From Rhizophagus clarus (Eukaryota > Glomeromycota > Glomeromycetes > Glomerales > Glomeraceae): 64,000 nt of DNA. Below are positions 32,293-43,600 of this stretch, in pieces. The position numbers were made by a program, and so were the translations under genes. Below the pieces are notes generated by a model. It worked only from the letters and a program-made list of their open reading frames with translations, was not told where the DNA came from and ran no database searches. The stretch is from positions 1,180,501 through 1,244,500 of the forward strand of contig BLAL01000058.1 in assembly GCA_015698045.1 (NCBI GenBank), written 5' to 3'. Every line of letters begins with the position of its first letter. Within the stretch, counting starts at the first letter, position 1.

Positions 32293-32752
32293 GATCCCAT
32301 CTATAAAGTGCTTGCGGTTTCTTTTGCGAATCTTAATTGGTTTTTCCAATCAATAGTATTGTTCCTTAAATGATCTAAGTCTAATCTTATAACTCCGTGT
32401 AATCGAATAATATTCTGATGTCCATCTGCCAAGTGCGTTAAATAAACCTAGAAAGAAAAATTGCGTAAAGTGTTATTGCATATAATTCGTTTTTTGACTT
32501 CCTAAGTCTAATTTTCACATATTACATAACATAAACAATCCTCATATAGTACAGGTATCAATTAGGTGTGATGTTTATGCGGTGAACCCGCTGTCACACA
32601 AATGAATAATGCCTGTTATCCGTAGCATACCTCTTTGTTATTTTAATTGCATATACTGTTGATTTATTCTTCCAGACTTCCACTTTGCTGCATAAACTGA
32701 AGCAGATCCTCCAGAGCCGATAATCTTGGAATCAACAAGATCTTGAGAACCA
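32293..32752 (-). pseudogene. Protein kinase N-lobe relic
   Basis: On the minus strand, 32,752-32,635 encodes DSKIIGSGGSASVYAAKWK, a glycine-rich loop. A 1-base shift is then needed to read STVYAIKITKR, containing the catalytic lysine motif. A second piece at 32,447-32,293 follows an acceptor ctttctag and reads ADGHQNIIRLHGVI, matching the helix C to beta-4 region of TKL-like kinases. It then jumps to DWKNQLRFAKETAS and stops. The HRD and DFG regions are missing. A relic of the expanded kinase family, not closely related to the Cys-rich kinases at the right of the window. Confidence 0.65.
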
Positions 32753-32929
32753 TATTATTATTATATTGTTCTCCGATAATACTTTTACCCTATTATGTAA
32801 TTGGACATATATTGGCGTTTGTATTGATGTATGCATATTGGCGTTTGCATAGATATTGTTGCGGCAAGATAACACTAAAAAGTTCGGTTAAGTCACCTGA
32901 TTGTAGATCAATGTTAAGAATGTTTTAAA

Positions 32930-33060
32930 AATATATTAAACATGTGCAATGTATGCAACATATCAAATATATGCAATATGTGCAATATGTGCAATATGTT
33001 TAATTTATTCAATATATGAGATATGTTAGATATATTAAATATGTTAAATCTTTTTAGTGT
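32930..33060. repeat. Short-period repeat (TGCAATATG words)
   Basis: GTGCAATATGTGCAATATGT and related TTAGATATATTAAATATG words run for about 130 bp with a period of about 10. Low complexity. Confidence 0.6.
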
Positions 33061-33900
33061 AATTCAGATAGTTATAAAAGCGCGTATGTTTACTCTGTTG
33101 TAAAGATCCATTAGATAGCATTTTTAAGAGATTAATAAAAGGGTTTATTAATAAAAGTTATCTCGTTGTTTGTTTATCCTTTGACGTTTTTTTTTTGTAG
33201 TTGAATTTATAAATCATGATAGATTCACGTTATTTTTTTTTTGTTGGTTTTTGTGTAACCTACGCAGATCTTGTTATGAGTGAATTATTCATTATTAAAT
33301 TACGGTATGTATTATGATATCTTTTATTTCATTTTTATTTACATTTAAATATATACATCCCTTCTGCTACCACTACCGTAAATTCATACCGCTTATTTTT
33401 ATAAACATCCAAAGAACTGGCATAACAGTATCGTTATTCCGTGATCATAAATATAAGTTCGGATTAGGAAATTTTAGCAAATTTGTTTTTTGGGGTAAAA
33501 AAAAAACCATTTTGATATAAATACTTAATTGTGACGCAGTTTCTTGTCCTGTCAAAGCAAAAATTTTCGTTAAAAAATGTCTTGTATTGACATAAAATAA
33601 AAGAAATAAGAAACGTATAATTGTTTTACTGTTTTCTTGAGTTGAAAGTGATATAAGTGATACTTTCTATAGTGATGTTAAACAATAAACTATTAGCTGG
33701 GTTTAGAGTTTCTCGAAGCGTAGAAGGGGAATTACAAATCAAGCCAACTCATTAAATATAACGAAAGAAATAAAAATTAAGAGACCCCGCATCTAATAAT
33801 TTATAATTCTGTAGCAATGTAGTATGTATAACGTTATATGAGTACTGTAATACATTATTGGTGATAATGTATTACAGTAGTATTAATAAGAGTTCAATCA
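33061..33900. other. Gene-free stretch before the BTB-TLDc cluster
   Basis: No gene recognised. The frame at 33,314-33,520 (68 codons) has no family resemblance. Confidence 0.5.
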
Positions 33901-33904
33901 AAGA

Positions 33905-34230
33905 AAAATCTATGGTGGTTATAACCCGATTGGATACGCAAAAAGAAATGATTATTGGCCGTCTTCATTATAAAGCTTTGTCTTCTCTTTTGGAAATGAT
34001 GAGGATTGTATTTTCATAATATGAAAATCGGAAAGGTAATCAATACAACTTGTTCTATTTACGAAAATTACGATGATGGTACTTCTTTAATTTTGGAGAT
34101 ATATTATTTATTAATGGATAAATCTTGATGTTGGGTATAATGCTAGCTATTATGACGACATTTTTTGTGAACATCAATTATCTATTACAGAAGAAATTGA
34201 AGTATCCAGTATTGCTAGAACATTTTAATT
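33905..34230 (+). pseudogene. TLDc-domain C-terminal fragment
   Basis: Reads KIYGGYNPIGYAKRNDYW, then a stop (TAA), then SFVFSFGNDEDC, with later pieces matching the end of the intact gene at 48,230-49,729 (KIYGGYNPIGY, SFVFSFEND). Frameshifts follow near 34,020 and 34,120. Only the last third of a TLDc domain is present. It lies about 300 bp upstream of an intact + strand member, so it is probably the tail of a former tandem copy. Confidence 0.8.
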
Positions 34231-34546
34231 TTTTTTTTTAGCAAAAATGAGCACAATGTTTACAAATAATTCAGTATAGTGTTTAGAAAATTCTTTGCAT
34301 AAGAATGTAATTTGCTTTATGATATAAATAGTGAATTTTCTATAAACGTTATTTTTGCACATCATTTTTGATTTGATTTTGTTTAACGATAGTTTATCAT
34401 GTGATTTTAGTCAAAACAGAAAATGTCAAATGATTTAAGTACTACATTTCACGTGTATCTACATATACGCACTATTGCGCAGTAAATACCAGTTATAGGC
34501 TCACAATGAATAGATCGACGGCCTTTTTTCTAACTGGAGCGAACTT

Positions 34547-36089
34547 TTGAAAATGGGACGAAATTTTGAATATGGCGTTTTAAATAGTATTACATTAATG
34601 CTTAATGATGCCGACGATTATAATGTTATTATTCAAGTTGGAAAAGATCAAAATACTAAAGAATTTCATGCACATTCAAATATTTTACGTGCTCGTTCTC
34701 AGTATTTTAATAAAGCATTTTTGAATAATTTATTTACAAAAAAGAATGAAATGATCATATTCAATATGGAAAATATCACATCAAAAGTTTTTGAATTGAT
34801 TTTGAAGTAAGTTAATTACAGTAGATATATTTTATCTATAAAAATTATTATTTAACATAAAATTTGCAATTGTCTTTTTAAGATATATTTATACCGCTAA
34901 GCTTTCCTTAACATATCAAGATGACAAAGATATTTTTGATCTTTTACTCGCATCTGATGAGCTGCTTTTTGAAGAATTGATAGATTATATTCAAGATTAT
35001 TTAACAAATCAATCAACATCAATCTGGATTCGACAAAACTTGTTATTTGTTCTTCGTTCTGTATTTAAACGTGAAAAATACAAGAAATTACAAGATTTTT
35101 GTTTTTCATTTGTAATACCACAATTCTTTATTACTACTGATAAATATAGCTCGTCAGATAAAGATATACTCTATTACTTTCTTGAACGACGTAAATTCCG
35201 TGTTTTGCATGCAGAAGAAGTGGTCGTTTGGGATTTATTGATTAAATGGGGTATCAACCAAATACCTGAATTAGTAATTAAAAATAATCAGAATGAGTGG
35301 ACTAATAAAAATTATGAGGATTTAAAGAATACATTAAGTGATTTTATTCCCTTAATTATGATGTTAGAAATAAATTCCGAAGACTTTTATTATAAAGTTC
35401 GACCTTACAAGCCCATTATTCCGAGTAACATTTATGAAGAAGCTATGGCACATTACTTAGTTGAACAACATAAATTTGTTCTCAGAAGCCACCATAAGGA
35501 CACACCAGTCCGCCCCCATATCATTATGACAAAGATGGTTAAGTTAGGACTTGTTGATGAAATTATTGATAAAATTATTGATTCGATTGATGAAGAATTT
35601 GTTCCAAAACACAAATTTAAAAGGTTTAAACTTATTTATCGAGGTAGTCGTGATGGAATTGATGACAATTCATTTAAAGATAGATGTTTATATGGAGCGG
35701 AAAGTTTAGTCTTAATTAAGGTTCAAGAATCAAGTAAAATCTTTGTCGGCTATAGTTTTCGTGGATTTGACTTATATAGAGATGATCTCATAAATGATTA
35801 TGATCGGCGCGATAGTGACAAGATTCTTTTATTAAATGATAAGTATGATAATATTCATGACAGGGTAAATTATTTTTATGATACCTCCTTGTGCATTATA
35901 AATCGAAAATTACATGTCAAGACTGTCAAGAAAACCTACTACGAGTGTGAGTATTATAATAGAGAGGATTGGGTCACAGCTAATATTTACACTATTGAAG
36001 AAATTGAAGTGTTTATTAATCTACGACATGAACATGATGAATGGGTAGATGATATTGATTATAATTATTCTGCACATTTTAATTTCTGA
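34547..36089 (+). CDS. BTB-BACK-TLDc protein (two exons)
   Basis: Exons 34,547-34,806 and 34,883-36,089, with an intron of 76 nt (gtaagt...tttaag) in phase 2; product about 488 residues. The alternative start two codons in (34,553) is equally good. Residues about 20-115 form a BTB/POZ domain (YNVIIQVGKDQNTKEFHAHS, ILRARSQYF), used for protein-protein contacts. About 120-265 resembles a BACK-type helical linker (VVVWDLLIKWG, FIPLI, KVRPY). About 300-485 is a TLDc domain (FKLIYRGSRDG, SLVLIKVQESSKIFVGY, YTIEEIEVF). No signal peptide or membrane segment is seen. In characterised proteins BTB can recruit Cullin-3 and TLDc is linked to oxidative-stress resistance and V-ATPase regulation; no specific role can be assigned here. 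Tail-to-tail with the gene at 36,329-37,752, 239 bp apart. The frame is intact. Confidence 0.85.
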
Positions 36090-36328
36090 CTTAACATTAA
36101 ATAAAATTTGTTATATTTCAGGGAATTGTATGTAATTATTTATGTCTGAAAATTAATTTAAGTGAATATGTTTGAACAAAACATGTAATTTTTAGCAGCC
36201 GAATTTTTAAAGAGAATAATAAAATCATTATAAATAAATTAACAAATTTATAATATCGTTTATTTACGCGTTCGGTGTATTTGATTTTTAACATTCAAAT
36301 TGTCAACACTCATTAAAATGGCAACAAA

Positions 36329-37752
36329 TCACAATTTAGTTACAACATATGTTTCAATCTCTTCAATTTCATAAATCGCATGACAGCCATAACTAGTATT
36401 AACATATAAAAATTGATCATTTATATACCATGCATTACAATAAGATGTGAAATAGCCGGAACTGTAGTATGCGTGAATATCATTAGTAGGTCTTATTACA
36501 CTCATACTTTGACAATCGTAATTATTTTCAAATGAAAAAATAAAGTTATCTAATAAATTGTTATAATATTGATGAATATTAAATCCAACAGTACTATAAC
36601 CACCAAAGATCTTATCTAATTTATGAACCTTAATTAAAAATAAGCACTCTACTCGATGACTATACTTATCATAAAATGATTTATTATTAATCCCATCGCG
36701 ACTACCACGATAAATAAGGTTAAACTTGTATATTGAATCATCTTCAGTACGAATAAATATTGAAGGATAACTCAACTCTTTTTTGTCAATCCAATTGGCA
36801 ATCATATTGATAAAATTTGGCTTAATAATCTTTGAACTATAAATAGTATACGATTGAGGCTGCTCAACTAAATAATATTTCATAATCTCATCATAAATAT
36901 TATTTGGAATAATAATTTTATAAGGTCGAACCTTATCATAAAAATCTTCAGGAGTAATATTATTGAATTTAATAAGGGGAATAAAATTGCTTAATGTATC
37001 CTTTAAGTCTTCATAATTTTCATCAATCCATTCATCCTGATTATTTTTCAATTTAGGTGTTTGTTTGATGCCCCATTTAATCAAATAATCCCAAATAATA
37101 ATTTCTTTATTAAGCCGAAGAGGAAAGTCATCTTGCTCAAGTAAATGATAAAGAATATCTTTATCAAGTGAGAGAAAATCATTCGAATTGAAAATTGGTA
37201 AAGGATTTCTACATATGGATTCAACACAATTATCTTTTAATTGCTTGCAATCAGGTAGATTAAATATTGAATTCAAAATAGTAACGGAATTTTGTTTAAT
37301 CCAATTACTATTGTAAATGTAATGGCTCTGTAAATATTCAACTAATTCTTTAAAAAGCAAATCAACACATGCAATTAACAACCCTAATTTGTCTGCACCT
37401 ATTTGTAAGTCAAGATATCCGGTATAAATATATCTTAATTGTTCAAAAATAAATATGTTAATATTCATGAATTTGTAGAATCAGGAAAAAAAAACTCTTA
37501 CTTAAGAATAATTTCGAAATTAGCTGGAGTAATTTTTGGTTCATTTATTGTGAACATAATATTCTTTTTAAGAACATCAGCTGGAATGATATTTTTAAAA
37601 TACTGAGAACGAGCCCTCAAAATATCTGAATGTGCGTAAAATTCTTTTGTATCCTGATTTTCTCCAACTTGAATAATGACATTATAATATTCAGCATTTA
37701 GCATTGATGAGATGTCTTTTAAAAGTTGTGAACGACGTTCGAAACTCATCAT
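36329..37752 (-). CDS. BTB-BACK-TLDc protein (two exons), convergent paralog
   Basis: Exons 37,752-37,502 and 37,433-36,329, with an intron of 68 nt at the same position and phase as in the neighbouring paralogs; product about 451 residues. BTB near residues 15-105 (YYNVIIQVGENQDTKEFYAH, ILRARSQYF), BACK-like helices about 110-250 (EIIIWDYLIKWGIKQTP, FIPLIKF, KVRPYKIIIP), TLDc about 275-450 (FNLIYRGSRDGIN, CLFLIKVHKLDKIFGGY, IYEIEEIETY). Exon 2 opens with YIYTGYLDL, which fixes the splice site because the same YIYT follows the intron in all family members here. Uninterrupted. Likely a cytoplasmic adaptor by family; the substrate is unknown. Confidence 0.85.
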
Positions 37753-37958
37753 ATTAAATGAAATGTGACTATAAAAAGCAGAACGGTTAAATTGAAAAAA
37801 ATTTTTAATTCATTTGTTAAATGATTAATCTAAATAAGTTAGTATTCTCGGTATTGTGGCCAAAATTTGCTTAATTTAGTTCATCACATCTGCGCCATCA
37901 TGATGACAATTTATACAAATGTACTGTAGATCAGATTTGCTATTGTATGGGGTGCCAT

Positions 37959-38400
37959 AGGACCGGGAAATCTTATAATAGAGGTCACCGTAGCACCCGG
38001 CACACTAGTAAAGTTGATTAAATTTTTGATATATTCAATTTTTAATGAAGCCAAAATGTGTGGACTAACAATATCTGCTTAAGGTTAGAGTTAAATTTGC
38101 CATTTATACACTCAATTTAAATTTTTATATATTCTGTGTAACACAAAAGGGTGGTTCGCATAATTAATAAATTTTTTTAAAAGTGGTTCGTATTATTATA
38201 AAAATTTTTTCGGAAAATTTAATGATCTCAGTTAATATTAATTTTACAAGAATAATTTATGGTTCATTATATTCTTCAGACATTCCTGTGTAGGATTGTT
38301 AGATTTTTAAGTCAATTACTTATGCAAAATATTTTTAATTTGGGTAAACTCACCAATTTACTATTGTCCGGTGACCTCTATTATTAGTTTTCCCGGTCCT
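37959..38400. mobile_element. 442-bp TIR element with 8-bp target duplication
   Basis: Inverted ends AGGACCGGGAAA, continuing to TAATAGAGGTCACCG over about 32 bp with two to four mismatches. The target duplication GGTGCCAT lies at 37,951-37,958 and 38,401-38,408. The interior is AT-rich and non-coding. An 8-bp duplication suggests hAT or a related superfamily; a 9-10-bp reading (GGTGCCATA) cannot be excluded, which would favour a Mutator-like element. Confidence 0.85.
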
Positions 38401-38763
38401 GGTGCCATAGTTACAAAAAGATTAATCATAAATTATTAAGCGCATAATAATTCTTTACCATGTGACATATAATAACATGGTAAAAAATTATCATCCAGAT
38501 AGTAAAAAATTACCATCATGATGGTAAAAAATTAACATCGAGATAATAATAAATCATCATCCGCATGATGATTTTTTACCATGTGATAAATAATAACAAG
38601 GTAAAAAACCATCATGTAGGTCACTTTCTATATCTGTTCAAATTCAAATTTTTTTTCGTCCTAATTTAGAAGAATCAAAAATTTACCGATTTTTTGGATT
38701 CCCAAAAAATTTTTCATTCAAATTTAGAAATTTAACAATTTTTCAGGATATCCAAAAAAATTT

Positions 38764-40128
38764 TTTTCAATTTCATCACGCTGTACAGGTTATTACATAA
38801 TAAATTGGTATGTTTTTTTAAAAAAATGTTTCAATCTTACAATTAAATCGTACGTGCAGGGTGGACAAATGCAACGAATAAAAAATATTCATAAAAAAAA
38901 ATAACTATTGGGCCAGATAAATTGTTTTTTTGCATTAGAATGAATCTGAAACTCTTTACATAACAAAAATAAAAATAAAATTATTATTCAGTTATAATAG
39001 TTGCCCACGCAGAACTATAAATAACTTAGTAACATTTGCAAAACTAAAAGAAAATAAAATAATTTTGAATCTTTATTTTTTACTTACAATTTAAATCTAA
39101 CCTCTTCCTAAAAAAGAAAAAAGTATTAGTAATGCTCCAAATAAACTGAAATCCAACCCTTCTCTATGAAAAAGAGCATCAGTAGCGTTCCAAAAAATTT
39201 TATTTCAATCTCGCGTTAACCCTTTAGAAGGAGATAGAGAAGGATATGGAATTAATTATATAATAGGACCTTACAATTTATAGCTGATATTTTAAGAAAT
39301 AATCCTTAATTATACATATTAAATTTAATAAAATTGCTTTATTTCTTTCATATTAATAATTACAATGAAATTTATTTTTATTTCTCTTTTTTTTTACATT
39401 TGTATTTACAACAATTTTTTTTAAATAAACTTTTTTCATAATAAATAAATAAATTTTTTCACACAAAAAAAAATCAAGAAAATTTTTTATGATGTAATTG
39501 TGTTATCGCATTTATTGTCGTAATTGTTGATCAGTATGATCGCTACAATCATAATGAAATGCAATAATTGATTTATGATTCAACTGTATAACTATTAGTA
39601 ATCAAAAAACGGGTTTATATTTGCATAGATTTTTCTTAAAAGGTTTAATTTAAAACTAACTTACGATTTTAATAGTCTAACTTAATTAGTTAGAGCGATA
39701 ATCTTTTTTTCACATAAAAGCCCTTTTCTCAAAAAAATTTTTATTTTGTTGCGTAAAGATAGGTTGTTTTAATAATTATTTATAGTTGCTCTTAAGAAAG
39801 AGAATAGAAAGTTTTGACAGAGATGAAAATTTTTATATTTATTAAGGATATGGATATGAATTAAAATTTTATTATCAGGTGCAAGATGTAAAATAAATTA
39901 TTCTAGACGTGAAAAAGAATTTTTTTATTCTAGAAAACTGATTCCATAGATTTTTACAATATTTTTGTTTCTTTATACAGTATAATAAATACTTTTATTA
40001 ATACTAATGAATATAACTAATATGTTGGATGTATTCAATTATTTCAATATGTTAGATATATCCAACATATCCAATATATATCTACATTTTAACACTATCG
40101 GAATCATGTGATCAATTTACACGTAATG
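38764..40128. other. Non-coding interior of the 3.2-kb element
   Basis: AT-rich, no open frame of interest. A small cluster of ATATTGGATATG-like palindromic words is at 40,015-40,085. Confidence 0.5.
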
Positions 40129-40776
40129 CCCTATAAAAAATAAATGTCCGGAAAATGTTATCAAAAATGTCTGGAAAATGTCCGGAATAAATCTGATGTG
40201 TCCGGAAAATGTCCACTTTTTTGGTACATGTCTGACACACTTCTGATACTTAAAATTTTGACATGTCCTAACTTTGTCCTGAATTCGTCCAGTATTTGTT
40301 CGGTATAAAATTTTGGACAAATTCTGGACAGTTAAACCTGGACAAATTCTGGACATAGTAAAAAAACGAGATAGACAAATTCCGGACATGAAAAAGTTCA
40401 GGACAAATTCTGGATACTATTTCCAAAAAAGGATAAATTAATTTTGTAAAAAAATGCAAAAAGCACAAAACTGACATTCAAAACCTTTTCTGTCGTACTA
40501 ATTAAAATTGCAGAGCAGGCAAAAATACTATATATCTATGATATAAAAATTTTGGGTTAAGGAATAATGATGATCATCTATCCATTGATCATCTTTTGTG
40601 GCAAAATTTTACGAAAATACATTTCAGGACAATTTCAGGACAAATTCCTGATATCCCAAAAATGCAGTGTTTTCGGAACAGTTTCCGGACACAGTGTCCA
40701 GAATTTCCGGACAATATTTTAGAATTTTTTTCCGGACATTTTCTGGACATTATCCGGACACTTATTTTTTATAGGG
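40129..40776 (-). mobile_element. 648-bp CCCTATAAAAAA-end DNA transposon, copy A
   Basis: Inverted ends CCCTATAAAAAATAAATGTC and its complement, flanked by ATG on both sides (3-bp target duplication). The subterminal 200 bp on each side are filled with TGTCCGGAAAATG / GAATTTGTCC motifs in both directions. A 3-bp duplication plus dense subterminal repeats is the EnSpm/CACTA style, though the ends are CCC rather than CAC. It is in opposite orientation to the near-identical copy at 61,329-61,978. The frames at 40,117-40,477 and 40,596-40,799 are parts of this element. Confidence 0.9.
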
Positions 40777-42114
40777 ATGGTTGTAATAAAAAATTATGAA
40801 TCTGTCTATATTGTTTCATCATAATTATGCAAATTTATTGTTTGACATTGAAAAATAAAAAATTCTCATAAATTGACATAATTTCTTACTACATTACTAT
40901 CTGACTTTATACAATGGTGACCATACCCTAGTTATAAAATAATTTATGTAAAAAGAGGTTTAGCTTCATTTTCAGTTACAAAAAATACTAATCTGAAAAG
41001 AAACATTTTTTAAAAATTTATTCCGATTTCCAATAGTTTTATATTTGTTACTAATATTTTTATTTGTTGTCATGTACAGTACATGTGATTTAATTTAAAT
41101 ATTAATTACGTTTTTTAAATGCAAATATAATAAAATTATACAATTAATGTAACAATTTATTACAAAATATTAATTAGGAAGAAACCTAAAGTATTAATGG
41201 TTCATAAGTTGGTTAATTGGTAGCATTTTTTCTGGATAACCCTAAAAGCTGGGAATTTCTAAATCTGAATTAAGGAATTTTTGGGGGGATCCGAAAATTG
41301 GTAAATTTTTGATTCTTCTAAATTGAGATGAAAAAAAATTTGAATTTGAACAAATATGGAAAAGTGACTAACATGATAATTTTTTACCATGTTATTATTT
41401 ATCACATGGTAAAAAATCATCAAGCGGATGATGGTTTATTATTATCTGAATGATAATTTTTTACCATCATCATGATGATAATTTTTTACTATCTGGATAA
41501 TAATTTTTTACCATGTTATTATATGTCACATGGTAAAAACTCATTATGCGCTTGATAATTTATGATTAATCTTTCCGTGTCTACGGCAGGCCATACTATT
41601 GAGCGGGATTTCCGCCTAAAATATTGTAATTATGTAAACGATTCCTTTTGCTAATGCCATATTTAATCCTATTGGAATAGTATAAAATATTAAATTATAA
41701 GAATAAACCAATAAATAATTTTGGGCTCTTTTATACTTAAAGTATCATTAGTTGACGTCATATTATTGACACAATATTATTAATTAAAGTTCTAAATTCT
41801 AACAAACCGATTTCATAATATTAGAACTGCTTCGGCTAATTCATACAGAAAATATTAAAAGAATTGGTTTTTTTCTCTTTAAAGATATATTAAATATATT
41901 TCTTCATTTTACAGTTAACCAAAACATGAACTAGTAATACAAATTCTCCGTAAATTCTATTTTAAACAAAATTATTGTTGGTTTTATATTTGCGATAAAT
42001 ACCAATTTATCATTTGTAAGTTTAAGCAAATCAATCAATCATATTAAATTTCCCACTATATTATATTCTATTTGTACGATATTGGCAACATTGCATAACT
42101 ATTACAATACAATC

Positions 42115-42290
42115 ATATGTCTTTGTTAATTTTCTTCGTCACACGAGGTCGTGATTCTAATCCGCAATCTATTTCTTCAAAAAAAATTTTTACTTCCGCT
42201 ATTGCGTGTTGTTGTCCCTGAGATTCGTCGTTATGTGGCTTAATTGTGCGTATGGTAATAAAAGATTCACTCGATTTTTTATTAGGTAAA
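42115..42290 (-). other. Unassigned open stretch, possible exon relic
   Basis: The minus strand is open for about 55 codons with a protein-like composition (words SSESFITIRTIKPHNDES and AIAEVKIFFEEIDCGLESR) before a stop. It lacks an ATG, and the upstream side could be an acceptor. I do not recognise it; chance is possible. Confidence 0.25.
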
Positions 42291-43509
42291 AATAAAACTT
42301 ATACCAGAAGCTGTTTCACCGATTGAATTTTTCTAAAAAGAAAAACAATATGAACTTTAAGTTACTCGCTCTATAATATAACAAATGGATTAACCGAAAT
42401 ACTTTTAAGATCTTTGATCTGGAAAAAAATACTGAGCTTCAAATAATACATCATTTAGCCACGAAGAACTATAAAATTATTATGTTTTACAAATATTAAC
42501 ATGAGATAATGGCATAAATTACAACATATAAAGGTCATACAGTGAAAAATCTTTTGTTATCGCTAGTTATCATTATATTTATCAAATTATTTTTTTTTTT
42601 TTGTTTAATTTCTTTATTAAGCATGATAAAGATGAAAATGATTCAAACGACAAGCCATTTATTATTTGGACTCAAGTGACCGATCATTTAAGCCGTTTGA
42701 AGAATATGATGTAAATATTCTAACTTGTTTAATGTGCCTGTAGAAATTTTTCGTTTGTTTAATCTTTCTATATCAATACTTACCCGGTTTTATTTGCTAC
42801 AACATCGATATTCTGGATACAGTAGAAATAGAATGACCGTCAGTTATATTTATACAGGACATGCAGTGAAATAATTAACAGCATAAAAACCTTACTAAAA
42901 ATTTATATTGTTTGTCTTCTACGATGCAGATAAATTCTTCAAAAATTGTACGAAAATATCTTATTAGTTTGCAAGCTCTGAAGCCGTTTCCTTGTAAATG
43001 CACAATCATAACATCTAAACTGAATAAGTACATCTGTTCATTATTCTTAAACAAGTCCAGTGCTAGAAAAACAGATACTGTTAACTATTGTGTCAAATAA
43101 AACAAAAAAAACTACGCAAAAATACATGTACAAGTACTGTATAAGTAATATATATTTCTTTTGACGTGTTGTAGAATGAATATTAATAATAAACCTTTAT
43201 AACATTGTTAATCATTCCTACTGCAAAGACATATGCATTTTGAGATTTTACCCTCTAATAGTTCCATTTTTTTTTCTTCTAATTCAATTTGTGAAATGTT
43301 ATGACGTCAATCGAGTTTATCGTTCTCCTTGTTCAACTTCTTATTTCTTCGTTTCTTTTTCTTTTTTTGGAATTGAATTAACATTTTGATCATGAGACCA
43401 AAAGTGATTAAAATTGCTCAATAAAAAAGATAAATTTCAAAAAGAACAAACTGGCAGTTTATCGCTTAGTATGACGAACAGTCAAAGCTTGTTCTTAAGC
43501 AAATAGAAT

Positions 43510-43600
43510 ATTACCTCTTTTTGACTGTTTAAATAAGATACGTAACTGGCTCCTCTTCCAGAACCAATAAACTTTAAACATGGAAATTCAATTTTTTACG
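43510..43600 (-). pseudogene. Possible kinase glycine-loop exon relic
   Basis: The minus strand reads CLKFIGSGRGASYVSYL followed by NSQKE and a gtaata donor. It resembles the first kinase exon in this fungal family (compare IIGSGGSASVY at 32.7 kb). No following kinase exon is found downstream, so it is at best a fragment. Confidence 0.35.

Larger units (their letters stand above)
38417..41574. mobile_element. 3.2-kb element with ~345-bp inverted ends
   Basis: Outer ends AAAGATTAATCATAAATTAT and its complement pair 38,417-38,763 with 41,229-41,574. Each arm is itself a string of short palindromes around TTACCATGTGA / ATGATGATTTTTTACCAT words. The interior has no gene, only the nested 648-bp transposon at 40,129-40,776. 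It lies only 16 bp beyond the 442-bp element. No target duplication could be identified. Confidence 0.75.

Noticed and set aside
40117..40799. Frames of 67-90 codons conserved between 40.1-40.8 kb and 61.3-61.8 kb
   Set aside because: Conservation is explained by the two near-identical transposon copies. The frames are made of TGTCCGGA repeat words and cross the element boundary at 40,117.
38413..41574. LTR retrotransposon interpretation of the long terminal repeats
   Set aside because: The terminal repeats are inverted, not direct, and there is no gag/pol coding sequence inside.
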